A stretch of DNA of 64,000 nucleotides. It comes from JBMNMU01 sp050953505 (GTDB lineage: Bacteria; Bacillota; Clostridia; Peptostreptococcales; Anaerovoracaceae). The position numbers and the translations under genes were made by a program. The DNA is taken from assembly GCA_050953505.1 (NCBI GenBank), contig JBMNMU010000001.1:2046001-2110000 (forward strand), given 5' to 3'. Positions 1 through 8,145 of the stretch are shown one piece after another. The first letter of the stretch is position 1. Each line of letters begins with the position of its first letter. Under the pieces are notes generated by a model. The model searched no databases. It saw nothing but the letters and a program-made list of their open reading frames with translations, and was not told the DNA's origin.

Positions 1-391
1 CCTCGCTGCTTTTAATAAACAAATAGGTTCCTGGAATACTGGCTTTAATGGCAAAACCCTTCCCTACATGTAGAACATAGACCACCAAGTCCTCCATATA
101 ATGTTTGATCTCTATAATGGTAGCGTCAAATTCCTTTCTCGGATTATTGATCCTACGGCCACCTTGTATGAATTCATTATAAATACAGACTCCTTGCCAT
201 TTACAATCGCAGTATTCTTCTCCCTGTAGCCTAGTACAAGTCAGACAATCACCTGTAAGAGCCAAATAACAAGGACACTGGTCCGTGCCCGCATCTATAC
301 AATCTATTCTATAAGAAGAGTGACTGCACGCTTGGCTTGCAAGTGCAGGCCCATTTAAATTATTTTTACAATTAAAAATACCATAGTTCAA
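1..391 (-). CDS. Cys-rich FAD/NAD(P)-binding oxidoreductase, N-terminal part (runs off left edge)
   Basis: An open frame of about 130 codons reads leftward off the window. No ATG is available. The best start is a TTG at 391, eight bases after a GAGAGGGGG ribosome site; an in-frame stop lies upstream. Residues about 40-80 hold a dense cysteine cluster (CPCYLALTGDCLTC, then YCDCKWQGVC), followed by a segment (VYVLHVGKGFAIKASIPGTY) that resembles the start of a ferredoxin-reductase-type FAD-binding barrel. From memory this matches clostridial proteins annotated as sulfide/dihydroorotate dehydrogenase-like FAD/NAD-binding proteins. The cysteines could bind metal or an Fe-S cluster; that is inference. 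The catalytic half is outside the window, so the substrate is unknown. Confidence 0.55.
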   Translation of the reverse strand, partial: MNYGIFNCKNNLNGPALASQACSHSSYRIDCIDAGTDQCPCYLALTGDCLTCTRLQGEEYCDCKWQGVCIYNEFIQGGRRINNPRKEFDATIIEIKHYMEDLVVYVLHVGKGFAIKASIPGTYLFIKSSE

Positions 392-486
392 GTTTATTGC
401 CCCCTCTCTTAAACTACTGGTATCATTGTATTTTTTTTAGATGGACTTTGTTACTCTTCTGCTAATCTTATCTTATATACATATTA

Positions 487-505
487 GGCCAGCATAAAGC
501 TGGCC
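487..505. other. Short perfect hairpin in the intergenic region
   Basis: GGCCAGC and GCTGGCC pair perfectly around an ATAAA loop. It lies upstream of the TTG-started gene at 391 and downstream of dacF. No clear T-run follows on either strand, so terminator, operator and leader structure all remain possible. Confidence 0.4.
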
Positions 506-619
506 CAGTTAACGGTTTCATATACTTCGATATGTTTTTAATTTTTTAAAGGCTTTACTGTGCTGTCACATACTAAACTGAAAAATTGCTGCCAGCTAAA
601 GCGGGCAATTTCTGTATGA

Positions 620-657
620 AGTCTGCCTTGCAAAACACTGGGTGTTTTGGGCAGACT
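620..657 (-). terminator. Hairpin directly after dacF stop
   Basis: AGTCTGCC pairs with GGCAGACT, with an inner AAAACAC/GTGTTTT helix. The hairpin begins within a few bases of the dacF stop codon. The downstream U-tract is poor, so it may be a weak terminator or an mRNA 3'-end stabiliser. Confidence 0.5.
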
Positions 658-658
658 G

Positions 659-1858
659 TTATAAGGTTTCTATGTCTTCTAGGTAATAAAGGGGTTCTGA
701 AAAAATATAATCCCCATCAACATAAATTTTCAATTCTCCCGCCTGCTGCCACCGGGCAATGGGCGCTTTGGCTTGATCATAAAAAACATACTCTATTGCA
801 ATGTTATTGGTACTAGAAGATATATCCTCTGAACCAATATTGTCTCCACCAAGGCTTTCGACATTTTCCCCAGGCTCATTGTCTTTTGCTGTCTTAATTA
901 CTGGACAAAGAATATCTTTTTTTGATCCTACATATACAAAATCTTTATCCCCTTCATCTACCAGAACTGCCATGAGCGGGGTGCCTCCCTGCGCAATTCT
1001 AACGGTTTCATATAGATTATAAACATAATCCATTAGATTATAAGTATCTTGAAACCAATTCGGCGCATTCATTACAACGCAAATCAATTCCATTCCATCC
1101 TTTTCCGAGGAAGCAACAAGGGTTCTGCCTGCCGCCTTCGTATAACCAATTTTTATACCAGTCCCACCTTCATATTGGTAGACCACCTTGTTCTTGTTAT
1201 AGAAGTAATTGTATTTTCCCTCTCCCCGATCCGCTGTCCAAACCTTTGCAGCGGCAACCTCTTTAAACTGGGGATTCTTCATCGCTTCTATAGAGATTTT
1301 TGCCATATCTCTAGCTGTGGTATAATGTTCATCATGGTGGAGTCCATTGGGATTCATAAAGTGGGTATTTTCAGCCCCCATTTCCTTTGCTCTTTCGTTC
1401 ATTAAAGAAACAAAATCCTCTACGGACCCTGCAATCTCCTCTGAAATAGCAATAGCTGCATCATTACCGGATCTAAGCATAAGTCCATAAATCAAATCCT
1501 TCAAAGGAATTATTTCATCCTTTTCTAAATAAATGGAGGAGCCCTCTACGCCCACTGCATTATTAGAAACCTTAACCTTCTCATCCGGATTACCTTCCTC
1601 CAGTGCCAAAAGGGCCGTCATTATTTTTGTTGTACTTGCTGGATACACCTTCTGGTCTGGGTTTTTCTCATAAAGCACCCTACCTGATTTGGCCTCTACA
1701 AGAATTGCACATTGTGCAGAAATACTAGGTGGGCTGGCCAGAGGCATAGTTGCAGTAGCCTCCCTCATATCCTGTGTACTAATTCCATAAACAGGTGTAA
1801 ATAAGCCAGTCACAAGAATTATTAAAATTGTAAGTGTTGTTCTTCGTAAATACCTCAT
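659..1858 (-). CDS. dacF: D-alanyl-D-alanine carboxypeptidase (DacF-type, peptidase S11)
   Basis: This is a 399-residue exported penicillin-binding protein that trims the terminal D-Ala of peptidoglycan stem peptides. A signal peptide spans about residues 1-25 (MRYLRRTT then a hydrophobic core ending PVYG). The S11 active-site motifs are present: SxxK at S75-K78 (PASTTK), SGN at 130-132, and KIG at 236-238, where the classical form is KTG. A C-terminal PBP5-type domain and a low-complexity Asp/Asn/Ser-rich stretch follow. The ATG is preceded by AAGGAG. It lies 120 bases behind scpB in the same direction, the clostridial order scpA-scpB-dacF, and is probably co-transcribed. Confidence 0.9.
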   Translation of the reverse strand: MRYLRRTTLTILIILVTGLFTPVYGISTQDMREATATMPLASPPSISAQCAILVEAKSGRVLYEKNPDQKVYPASTTKIMTALLALEEGNPDEKVKVSNNAVGVEGSSIYLEKDEIIPLKDLIYGLMLRSGNDAAIAISEEIAGSVEDFVSLMNERAKEMGAENTHFMNPNGLHHDEHYTTARDMAKISIEAMKNPQFKEVAAAKVWTADRGEGKYNYFYNKNKVVYQYEGGTGIKIGYTKAAGRTLVASSEKDGMELICVVMNAPNWFQDTYNLMDYVYNLYETVRIAQGGTPLMAVLVDEGDKDFVYVGSKKDILCPVIKTAKDNEPGENVESLGGDNIGSEDISSSTNNIAIEYVFYDQAKAPIARWQQAGELKIYVDGDYIFSEPLYYLEDIETL

Positions 1859-1977
1859 AAAAAAATCTCCTTCTTTTTCTTATTTTGCTAAGATTCTTAA
1901 GGAGATATTCATGAAATTTCTGTTATTTTAAATGCTTTCAGGTAGGACAAGGTTTGGAAAAACGAAACATTGATGAC

Positions 1978-2565
1978 TCAGATAATATCCAAAGCGATCT
2001 GCTCTGGGTTAACTTTTTCTTCGTCTTCTTCCTTTAGCATAATAATATTGTCGATATCGTCAATTTTGGGTAGCTCATTAAGGTTTTTAAACCCAAACTT
2101 TTTGAGAAATTCAGCAGTAGTACCATATAAAATTGGTCTACCTATACCAGTACCTCTACCCACTTCCTCTACAAGACCTTTGTTCATGAGGCCTTCTAAA
2201 ACTCTATCACATTTTATTCCTCGGATAGCCTCCATTTCTCCTTTGGTCACCGGCTGCTTGTAAGCTACAATTGCTAAAACCTCCAAGGCAGATTGGGACA
2301 GCTTTTTTTCCTTTACTGGAGTACAAAGTCGTTGAATATATTCGTGGTTTTCGGCCTTAGTACAAAACTGAAAGGCTTTATCAATTTCTCGAATAAGGAT
2401 TCCCCTTTCTTGTTTATCGTATTCATCTTGGAGCTCTTTAAAATAGCCATATGCTTCCTGCCAAGGGATATCAAAAACCTCTGCCGCCGTCTTTGCGGGA
2501 AGCGGTTCTCCCCATACAAACAGCATGGATTCGAAGGCAGATTTGATTGTTTTTTTAGTTGACAT
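1978..2565 (-). CDS. scpB: Segregation and condensation protein B
   Basis: ScpB is the winged-helix kleisin-associated partner of SMC in bacterial condensin. The 195-residue product begins MSTKKTIKSAFESMLFVWGE and carries the family's VLAIVAYKQPVTKGEME segment and GRPILYGTTAEFLKKFG near residues 100-165. The start at 2565 is chosen because AAGGAG sits six bases upstream; an in-frame ATG seven codons earlier has no such site. The first codons overlap the end of scpA by 11 bases, so translation is probably coupled. The Asp/Glu-rich C-terminal tail (KEEDEEK) is usual for the family. Confidence 0.92.
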   Translation of the reverse strand: MSTKKTIKSAFESMLFVWGEPLPAKTAAEVFDIPWQEAYGYFKELQDEYDKQERGILIREIDKAFQFCTKAENHEYIQRLCTPVKEKKLSQSALEVLAIVAYKQPVTKGEMEAIRGIKCDRVLEGLMNKGLVEEVGRGTGIGRPILYGTTAEFLKKFGFKNLNELPKIDDIDNIIMLKEEDEEKVNPEQIALDII

Positions 2566-3349
2566 ATTTTTCTCCTTCATTATCACCTTTTGCAGAGCCG
2601 GTCGGCATAAATTTTTCGTTTAAAAATAAAGTTATTTCTCCAAAATTAATGTTCTGCTTTACTACGATTGTTTTTGCCTTGACCATTTCTAAAAGAGAAA
2701 GGAAAGTTAGTATAATTTCGTATCTATCTCTATCTGGGCTTAAGAGCTCAACAAAGCGCAACCTTTTTTTCTGTAGAACTAAAAATTGGTTTTTTATATG
2801 ACTCATTTTAGTTTCTAAAGTTATTTTTTGCCTTTGGATTCTTGTATAATTCCTTTTAGTTTCTTCAAGCTTTCTCTTTTTTTGAAGAAAAATATGAAAG
2901 GCCTTTATAAATTGATCAATATCCAGATTGATGATTTCATCCGGCTCACCCATAAAATAAGACAGGTCTTCCTGGGGTTTAGTTAAAACTCGACTATTCT
3001 GTTCTTCTTGAATAGCTAGATATTCTGCGCCTTTTTTAATTTCCTTATATTCTAAGATTCGTTGCACCAGCTCTGCTCTCGGATCTTCTTCAGTTAATTC
3101 CTTGTTATCCTCAGCCTTCATTCTTGGCAGTAGCATTTTTGATTTGATTTCAATGAGTGCAGCTGCAAGCACCATAAACTCGCCAGCTAATTCAACATCC
3201 AGCGATTTTATCTGATCCACATATTCTAAATATTGACTGGTTATTTCCGACACCTGAATATCATAAATGCTCATTTCTGCATTTTCAATAAGATATACAA
3301 GCAGATCAAAGGGGCCTTCAAAAACATCCAGTTTTACCTTATATGACAT
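2555..3349 (-). CDS. scpA: Segregation and condensation protein A (kleisin)
   Basis: ScpA is the kleisin that bridges the SMC heads. The protein is 264 residues, the usual length. The N-terminal SMC-neck-binding helix is recognisable (KLDVFEGPFDLLVYLIE), followed by the EFMVLAAALIEIKSKMLLP block that opens the ScpB-binding region and a C-terminal winged helix (VKAKTIVVKQNINFGEITL). The start ATG has GAGGAG upstream. It is the first gene of scpA-scpB-dacF and has its own promoter at 3419-3447. Confidence 0.93.
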   Translation of the reverse strand: MSYKVKLDVFEGPFDLLVYLIENAEMSIYDIQVSEITSQYLEYVDQIKSLDVELAGEFMVLAAALIEIKSKMLLPRMKAEDNKELTEEDPRAELVQRILEYKEIKKGAEYLAIQEEQNSRVLTKPQEDLSYFMGEPDEIINLDIDQFIKAFHIFLQKKRKLEETKRNYTRIQRQKITLETKMSHIKNQFLVLQKKRLRFVELLSPDRDRYEIILTFLSLLEMVKAKTIVVKQNINFGEITLFLNEKFMPTGSAKGDNEGEKYVN

Positions 3350-3418
3350 GGAGCGCTCCTCATTTTTATGTTATTATGTATGGCGTCCTTACTATGTCTT
3401 CCATATTATGACTTCTTT

Positions 3419-3447
3419 ATTTTAGCATAACATTTAAAAGGGTACAA
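3419..3447 (-). promoter_or_regulatory. Sigma-A promoter for scpA-scpB-dacF
   Basis: On the minus strand TTGTAC (-35) and TAAAAT (-10) are 17 bases apart, with an extended TGC before the -10. Transcription would start about 65 bases before scpA. Confidence 0.6.
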
Positions 3448-3513
3448 GCGTTGGATCTGCTAACTCTTGGACTACACTACTGGCTTTAAGTTCTTTTCAG
3501 GAACATTGCTTCA

Positions 3514-3540
3514 TGGGAAGTTCAATTTCTTCACTTCCCA
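3514..3540 (-). terminator. Hairpin downstream of purD
   Basis: TGGGAAGT and ACTTCCCA pair around an 11-base loop, about 15 bases after the purD stop. It lacks a clear U-run. It is the likely end of the purine operon transcript. Confidence 0.45.
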
Positions 3541-3554
3541 ACCATCTATTTCTG

Positions 3555-4811
3555 TTAAATTAAGCCGATATCCTTCCGATACTGGGCACCTTCGAATTTT
3601 ATTCTTTTTATATTGTCGTAGGCCTTTTGTCTAGCCTCTTCATGGGTCTCACCTAAAGCGGTGACGCCTAGCACTCGGCCTCCCGCAGTAACGATTTCCT
3701 TTTTATCAGCAAATTTTGTTCCTGCATGAAACACAAGTACATCAGAATCAAGCTTGTCCAGCCCTTCTATTACTTTTCCTTTTTCGTACTCTCCTGGATA
3801 TCCTGCTGATGCGAGAACAACACATACTGCCTTTTGATCTTTCCATTTAATTTCCTGACGGTCCAACCTACCTTCTATAACAGCTTCCATGATTTCTAAT
3901 AAATCCGTTTCCATTCTAGGTAGTACCGATTGAGTTTCTGGGTCCCCAAATCGATTATTAAATTCTATGACCTTTGGACCTTCCTTTGTAATCATAAGAC
4001 CAATAAAAAGCACACCTTTAAAATCCAAGCCATCCTTTTGAAAGCCTTTTATGGTAGGTTCTAATATTCGTTCTCTTATTTTTTCTTCTAGCTCATTGTT
4101 AAATAGTAGGCTAGGTGAGTAGGTCCCCATTCCACCTGTGTTGGGACCTTTATCTCCATCGAATATTCTTTTATAATCCTGTGCCGATTCCATGGGAACA
4201 ATAGTCTTGCCGTCCACAAAGCAAAGCACTGAGGCCTCTGTACCAGTAAGGAATTCTTCTACAACCACCTTTTCTCCTGCTGCACCAAAGACTTTTTCCC
4301 CCATCATTTCTTCTATTGCCTTCTCAGCAGCCTCTTTATCTTCCGCAATCACAACCCCTTTGCCAGCGGCCAACCCATCTGCCTTGATTACCATCGGATA
4401 GCCAAAAATGCCCACAGATGACAGGAGCTCGCCCTTGTCAGTAAATTCTCGATATCCCGCGGTAGGAATATTATGTCTAGACAGAAAAGCCTTGGTAAAG
4501 GCCTTACTTCCCTCTAGCTGAGCGCATTTTTTGTTTGGACCAAAGGCCTTGATTCCCAGACCTTCCAGTGCATCTACTATACCTGCCGAAAGGGGAACCT
4601 CTGGGCCGACGACTACTAGGTCCACCTCTTTACTTTGAGCAAATGAACAAATACCATCTATATCCTCTGCTTTTATGGGAGCACATTCAGCAAGCTGCGA
4701 AATTCCTGGATTCCCTGGTGCGCAGTATAGCTTTTTTACCTTGGGGCTTTGTGCCAGCTTCCAGGCCAACCCATGCTCGCGGCCTCCACCACCAACGATC
4801 AATATTTTCAT
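3555..4811 (-). CDS. purD: Phosphoribosylamine--glycine ligase (GARS)
   Basis: PurD joins glycine to phosphoribosylamine using ATP, step 2 of IMP synthesis. The 418-residue ATP-grasp protein shows the N-terminal Rossmann start (MKILIVGGGGREHGLAWKL), the PGNPG loop at residues 32-36, the ATP-grasp core (MVIKADGLAAGKGVVIA) and the metal site VIEFNNRFGDPETQ near 290. AGGAGG precedes the ATG. It is the last gene of the purine operon, 15 bases after purH. Confidence 0.95.
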   Translation of the reverse strand: MKILIVGGGGREHGLAWKLAQSPKVKKLYCAPGNPGISQLAECAPIKAEDIDGICSFAQSKEVDLVVVGPEVPLSAGIVDALEGLGIKAFGPNKKCAQLEGSKAFTKAFLSRHNIPTAGYREFTDKGELLSSVGIFGYPMVIKADGLAAGKGVVIAEDKEAAEKAIEEMMGEKVFGAAGEKVVVEEFLTGTEASVLCFVDGKTIVPMESAQDYKRIFDGDKGPNTGGMGTYSPSLLFNNELEEKIRERILEPTIKGFQKDGLDFKGVLFIGLMITKEGPKVIEFNNRFGDPETQSVLPRMETDLLEIMEAVIEGRLDRQEIKWKDQKAVCVVLASAGYPGEYEKGKVIEGLDKLDSDVLVFHAGTKFADKKEIVTAGGRVLGVTALGETHEEARQKAYDNIKRIKFEGAQYRKDIGLI

Positions 4812-4826
4812 CTGTTCCTCCTACTA

Positions 4827-6362
4827 TTAGTGCTTAAAATGTCTGACTCCTGTAAATACCATAGCAATTCCCAGCTCATTCGCTTTTCTTATAGAATCCT
4901 CATCCCTAATAGATCCACCTGGCTGAATGATGGCTGATATCCCCGCCTTTGCCGCCGCAATAACGCAATCATCAAATGGGAAAAATGCATCGGAAGCCAA
5001 CACCGCACCTTCTAAACTTTCCGTTGCCTGTCTGATAGAGTTTTCCACTGCCCAAATCCTGTTTACCTGCCCTGGCCCCACACCCAATGTCTTTCCGTCC
5101 TTAGCCAGTACGATGCCATTGGATTTCACATGCTTTACCACCTTCATGGCAAATTTCATATCTGCTAGCTCTCTCTCTGTAGGTAGCCTGTCGGTAACAA
5201 TCTCTAGCTCGTCTTCGTTGTAAATAATCTGATCCGTAGTTTGAATCAGAATACCACCGCTAACTTTTTTCATGTCTAGATCATCCTCTGGCGCTTTGGC
5301 ATCAATATGGTCAAGCTTTAACAGTCTAATATTCTTCTTTTCCGTTAAGATTCTCAAGGCTTCTTCTGTAAAGTCAGGAGCAATTACGATTTCTATAAAA
5401 ATTTTATTAATCTCAGCCGCGGTATTTTCATCTATGGGTCTATTCGCAGCAACGATACCGCCAAAGATGGATTTAGGATCTGCCTTATAAGCTTTTACAT
5501 AGGCATCAAAAATATCATAGCCTGTGCCTACTCCACAAGGGTTGGCGTGTTTTACCGCAACCACTGCTGGCTCGTCAAATTCCTTTAAAGCTTGAACAGC
5601 GCCATTGACATCATTGATGTTGTTGAAAGATAGCTCTTTTCCATGAAGCTGAATGGCGTTGGTAAGAGCTCCCTCGTGGGGCTTTACTTCTTTATAATAG
5701 TAGGCCTTTTGGTGAGGATTCTCTCCATATCGTAAGGATTGCACTCTCTCATAAGTCAAGGTTAGATTATGGGGAAGCTCTCCGTTAATTTCCTTCCTCA
5801 AATATTCTGCAATCATAGCGTCGTAGGCTGCTGTGTGTTGGAAAACCTTTAAAGCAAGCTTATATCTTGTTTCATAAGATACAGAACCATTTTCTTGAAG
5901 CTCTTTTATAATCATAGCATAATCAGCAGGGTCACACACAACGATGACATCCTTGTGGTTTTTTGCTGCAGATCGAAGCATTGTTGGGCCACCGATATCA
6001 ATATTTTCAATGGCTTCTTCCAAGGTAACGCCTTCTTTTAATATGGTTTCCTTGAAAGGATATAGATTAATCACAACTATATCAATAGGTTGAATATTTA
6101 GCTTTTCCAGCTGTTGCATATGCTCTTCTTTATCTCGCATGGCCAGAAGGCCACCGTGGACTGCAGGGTGTAGCGTTTTTACCCTTCCATCCAGACATTC
6201 AGGAAAGCCTGTTATCTCTGATATTCCTATAACCTGTATACCGTTATCCCTTAATCTGGTTGCAGTTCCCCCAGTAGAAATGATCTCAAAGCCTAGCTGG
6301 GAAAGCTGGTGAGCAAACTCTACAATGCCTGATTTGTCCGATACGCTTATTAAAGCTCTCAT
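4827..6362 (-). CDS. purH: Bifunctional AICAR transformylase / IMP cyclohydrolase
   Basis: PurH performs the last two steps to IMP. The 511-residue length is standard. The N-terminal MGS-like IMP cyclohydrolase domain covers about 1-200 ([24 protein letters not shown] segment [14 protein letters not shown]). The transformylase domain begins with the [11 protein letters not shown] motif and holds [11 protein letters not shown], which carries the catalytic Lys-His. AGGAGG lies upstream. It sits between purN and purD. Confidence 0.96.
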   Translation of the reverse strand: MRALISVSDKSGIVEFAHQLSQLGFEIISTGGTATRLRDNGIQVIGISEITGFPECLDGRVKTLHPAVHGGLLAMRDKEEHMQQLEKLNIQPIDIVVINLYPFKETILKEGVTLEEAIENIDIGGPTMLRSAAKNHKDVIVVCDPADYAMIIKELQENGSVSYETRYKLALKVFQHTAAYDAMIAEYLRKEINGELPHNLTLTYERVQSLRYGENPHQKAYYYKEVKPHEGALTNAIQLHGKELSFNNINDVNGAVQALKEFDEPAVVAVKHANPCGVGTGYDIFDAYVKAYKADPKSIFGGIVAANRPIDENTAAEINKIFIEIVIAPDFTEEALRILTEKKNIRLLKLDHIDAKAPEDDLDMKKVSGGILIQTTDQIIYNEDELEIVTDRLPTERELADMKFAMKVVKHVKSNGIVLAKDGKTLGVGPGQVNRIWAVENSIRQATESLEGAVLASDAFFPFDDCVIAAAKAGISAIIQPGGSIRDEDSIRKANELGIAMVFTGVRHFKH

Positions 6363-6426
6363 ACATTTCCTCCTCTTCTATATGTAAGAATTTTGGATGG
6401 CCTCAATTCTAAACTGCCAAAATTCT

Positions 6427-7050
6427 TTATTGCCCTTCCTGCCTGCATTTAGCATCAATAAACATCTTAATGGCAGCAGGTAATATACGGTGCTCTACGA
6501 CAAGCACTCTTTTTGCAAGGGTTTCAGGTGTATCATCTTCCATAACAGGTACCTGCTCTTGGACGATAATATCTCCTGTATCTACACCTTCATCAACATA
6601 ATGCACCGTGGCACCACTGATCTTTTCTTTGTTTTCAATAACAGCCTTATGAACCCGTTCCCCATAAAATCCCATACCGCAATATTTAGGAATTAAGGAA
6701 GGGTGAATGTTGATAATCCTATTTCGATACTTATCAACAATTCTTGGATGGAGAATACTCATGTAACCTGCTAGTACAATGAGCTCCGAACCCGCATTTT
6801 CTAGCTCCTCTAGAAGCTTCTGACAATGTATTTCAGGGTCTGGCCACAGCTTTTTACTGATACATACCCCTTTTATTCCATTGTCCGCTGCACGCTGCAA
6901 TGCATAAGCTGAAGGATTGCTAGATATGACCCTCACAATTTCAGCTCCATCTAAATAGCCATTATGTATATTGTCAATAATGGCCTGGAGGTTGGTCCCC
7001 CCTCCTGATACAAGAACTGCTATTTTTAATTTATCTTTACATAAGTTCAT
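6427..7050 (-). CDS. purN: Phosphoribosylglycinamide formyltransferase (folate-dependent)
   Basis: PurN transfers formyl from 10-formyl-THF to GAR, step 3 of the pathway. The 207-residue protein begins MNLCKDKLKIAVLVSGGGTN; the SGGGTNLQAI loop binds the substrate phosphate. The catalytic Asn-His-Asp set is visible in IINIHPSLIPKY and HYVDEGVDTGDII. It is in the operon between purM and purH. No purT is present in this window. Confidence 0.94.
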   Translation of the reverse strand: MNLCKDKLKIAVLVSGGGTNLQAIIDNIHNGYLDGAEIVRVISSNPSAYALQRAADNGIKGVCISKKLWPDPEIHCQKLLEELENAGSELIVLAGYMSILHPRIVDKYRNRIINIHPSLIPKYCGMGFYGERVHKAVIENKEKISGATVHYVDEGVDTGDIIVQEQVPVMEDDTPETLAKRVLVVEHRILPAAIKMFIDAKCRQEGQ

Positions 7051-7111
7051 GCCAATCTCCTAAGTCTAAGGGTTCTATCCTTATACATCTATTGAGTATC
7101 AATGAAAATGC

Positions 7112-8143
7112 TTACACCAAAGCCACACCTTCACCTTTTACGACTTCTCCGATTATAAAGGCTTTTTCGCCAGCTTGGCTAAGAATTTCTACTACTTCTT
7201 GAGCAATCTCAGGCTTTACCACCATCATCATTCCAACGCCCATATTAAATGTGGAGAACATTTCCTTCTCCTCAATATTTCCTTTGCTCTCAATATATTT
7301 AAAAATAAGTGGCCTTTCCCAGCTATCTGTTTTAATGGACACACCTAGACCTTTAGGCATAATCCTAGGGATATTTTCAAAAAAACCACCGCCAGTAATA
7401 TGAAGGATTCCGTTCACATAATGCTTTGAGAGTACAGCATTACAGGCCTTTGAATATATTTTTGTCGGTGTCAGAAGAGCCTCCCCTAAAGTCATGCCCA
7501 GCTCTTCCACATAATCCGAAACGGTCATTTCTAGTCTCTCGAAAAATAGCTTTCTAACCAAAGAATAGCCGTTGCTGTGAATACCACTGGAGCCTATGCC
7601 TACAATCATATCTCCGCAAGCAATGCGAGAGCCGTCAATCATATTGCTTTTATCTACCACACCTACGGCAAAGCCTGCAATATCGTATTCCCCTGATGCA
7701 TAAAAATCAGGCATTTCCGCCGTTTCTCCTCCTACCAAGGCACAACCAGCTTCAACGCACCCGTCTGCGATACCCTTTACAATGTCTGCTATTTTCTCTG
7801 CTTTTACATGGCCTGTTGCAATATAATCTAGAAAGAATAGCGGCTTCGCCCCTTGACAGAGAACGTCATTGACACACATGGCCACGCAATCTTGTCCTAT
7901 GGTATCGTGCTTGTCCATTAGGAAGGCAATTTTCAGCTTGGTCCCTACACCATCCGTTCCAGAAACGAGAATAGGTTCCTCCATTTCCTTAACATCCAGC
8001 TTATAGAGACTACCAAAGCTGCCCAATCCTGTAAGCACATTTTCATTAAAGGTCTTTTTTACATGGGGCTTCATAAGGCTGACAGCCTTTTCCCCTTCCT
8101 TCGTATCTACGCCGGCACTTTTATAAGTCAATTTTTCGTCCAT
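7112..8143 (-). CDS. purM: Phosphoribosylformylglycinamidine cyclo-ligase (AIR synthetase)
   Basis: PurM closes the imidazole ring (FGAM + ATP to AIR). The 343-residue product has the AIRS signatures: GVDTKEGEKAV near residue 10, LVSGTDGVGTKLKIA for ATP, CVNDVLCQGAKPLFFLDY, and GGETAEMPDFY. It starts two bases after the purF stop, and its AAGGAG ribosome site lies inside the last codons of purF, so the two are tightly linked. Confidence 0.95.
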   Translation of the reverse strand: MDEKLTYKSAGVDTKEGEKAVSLMKPHVKKTFNENVLTGLGSFGSLYKLDVKEMEEPILVSGTDGVGTKLKIAFLMDKHDTIGQDCVAMCVNDVLCQGAKPLFFLDYIATGHVKAEKIADIVKGIADGCVEAGCALVGGETAEMPDFYASGEYDIAGFAVGVVDKSNMIDGSRIACGDMIVGIGSSGIHSNGYSLVRKLFFERLEMTVSDYVEELGMTLGEALLTPTKIYSKACNAVLSKHYVNGILHITGGGFFENIPRIMPKGLGVSIKTDSWERPLIFKYIESKGNIEEKEMFSTFNMGVGMMMVVKPEIAQEVVEILSQAGEKAFIIGEVVKGEGVALV

Positions 8144-8145
8144 GT

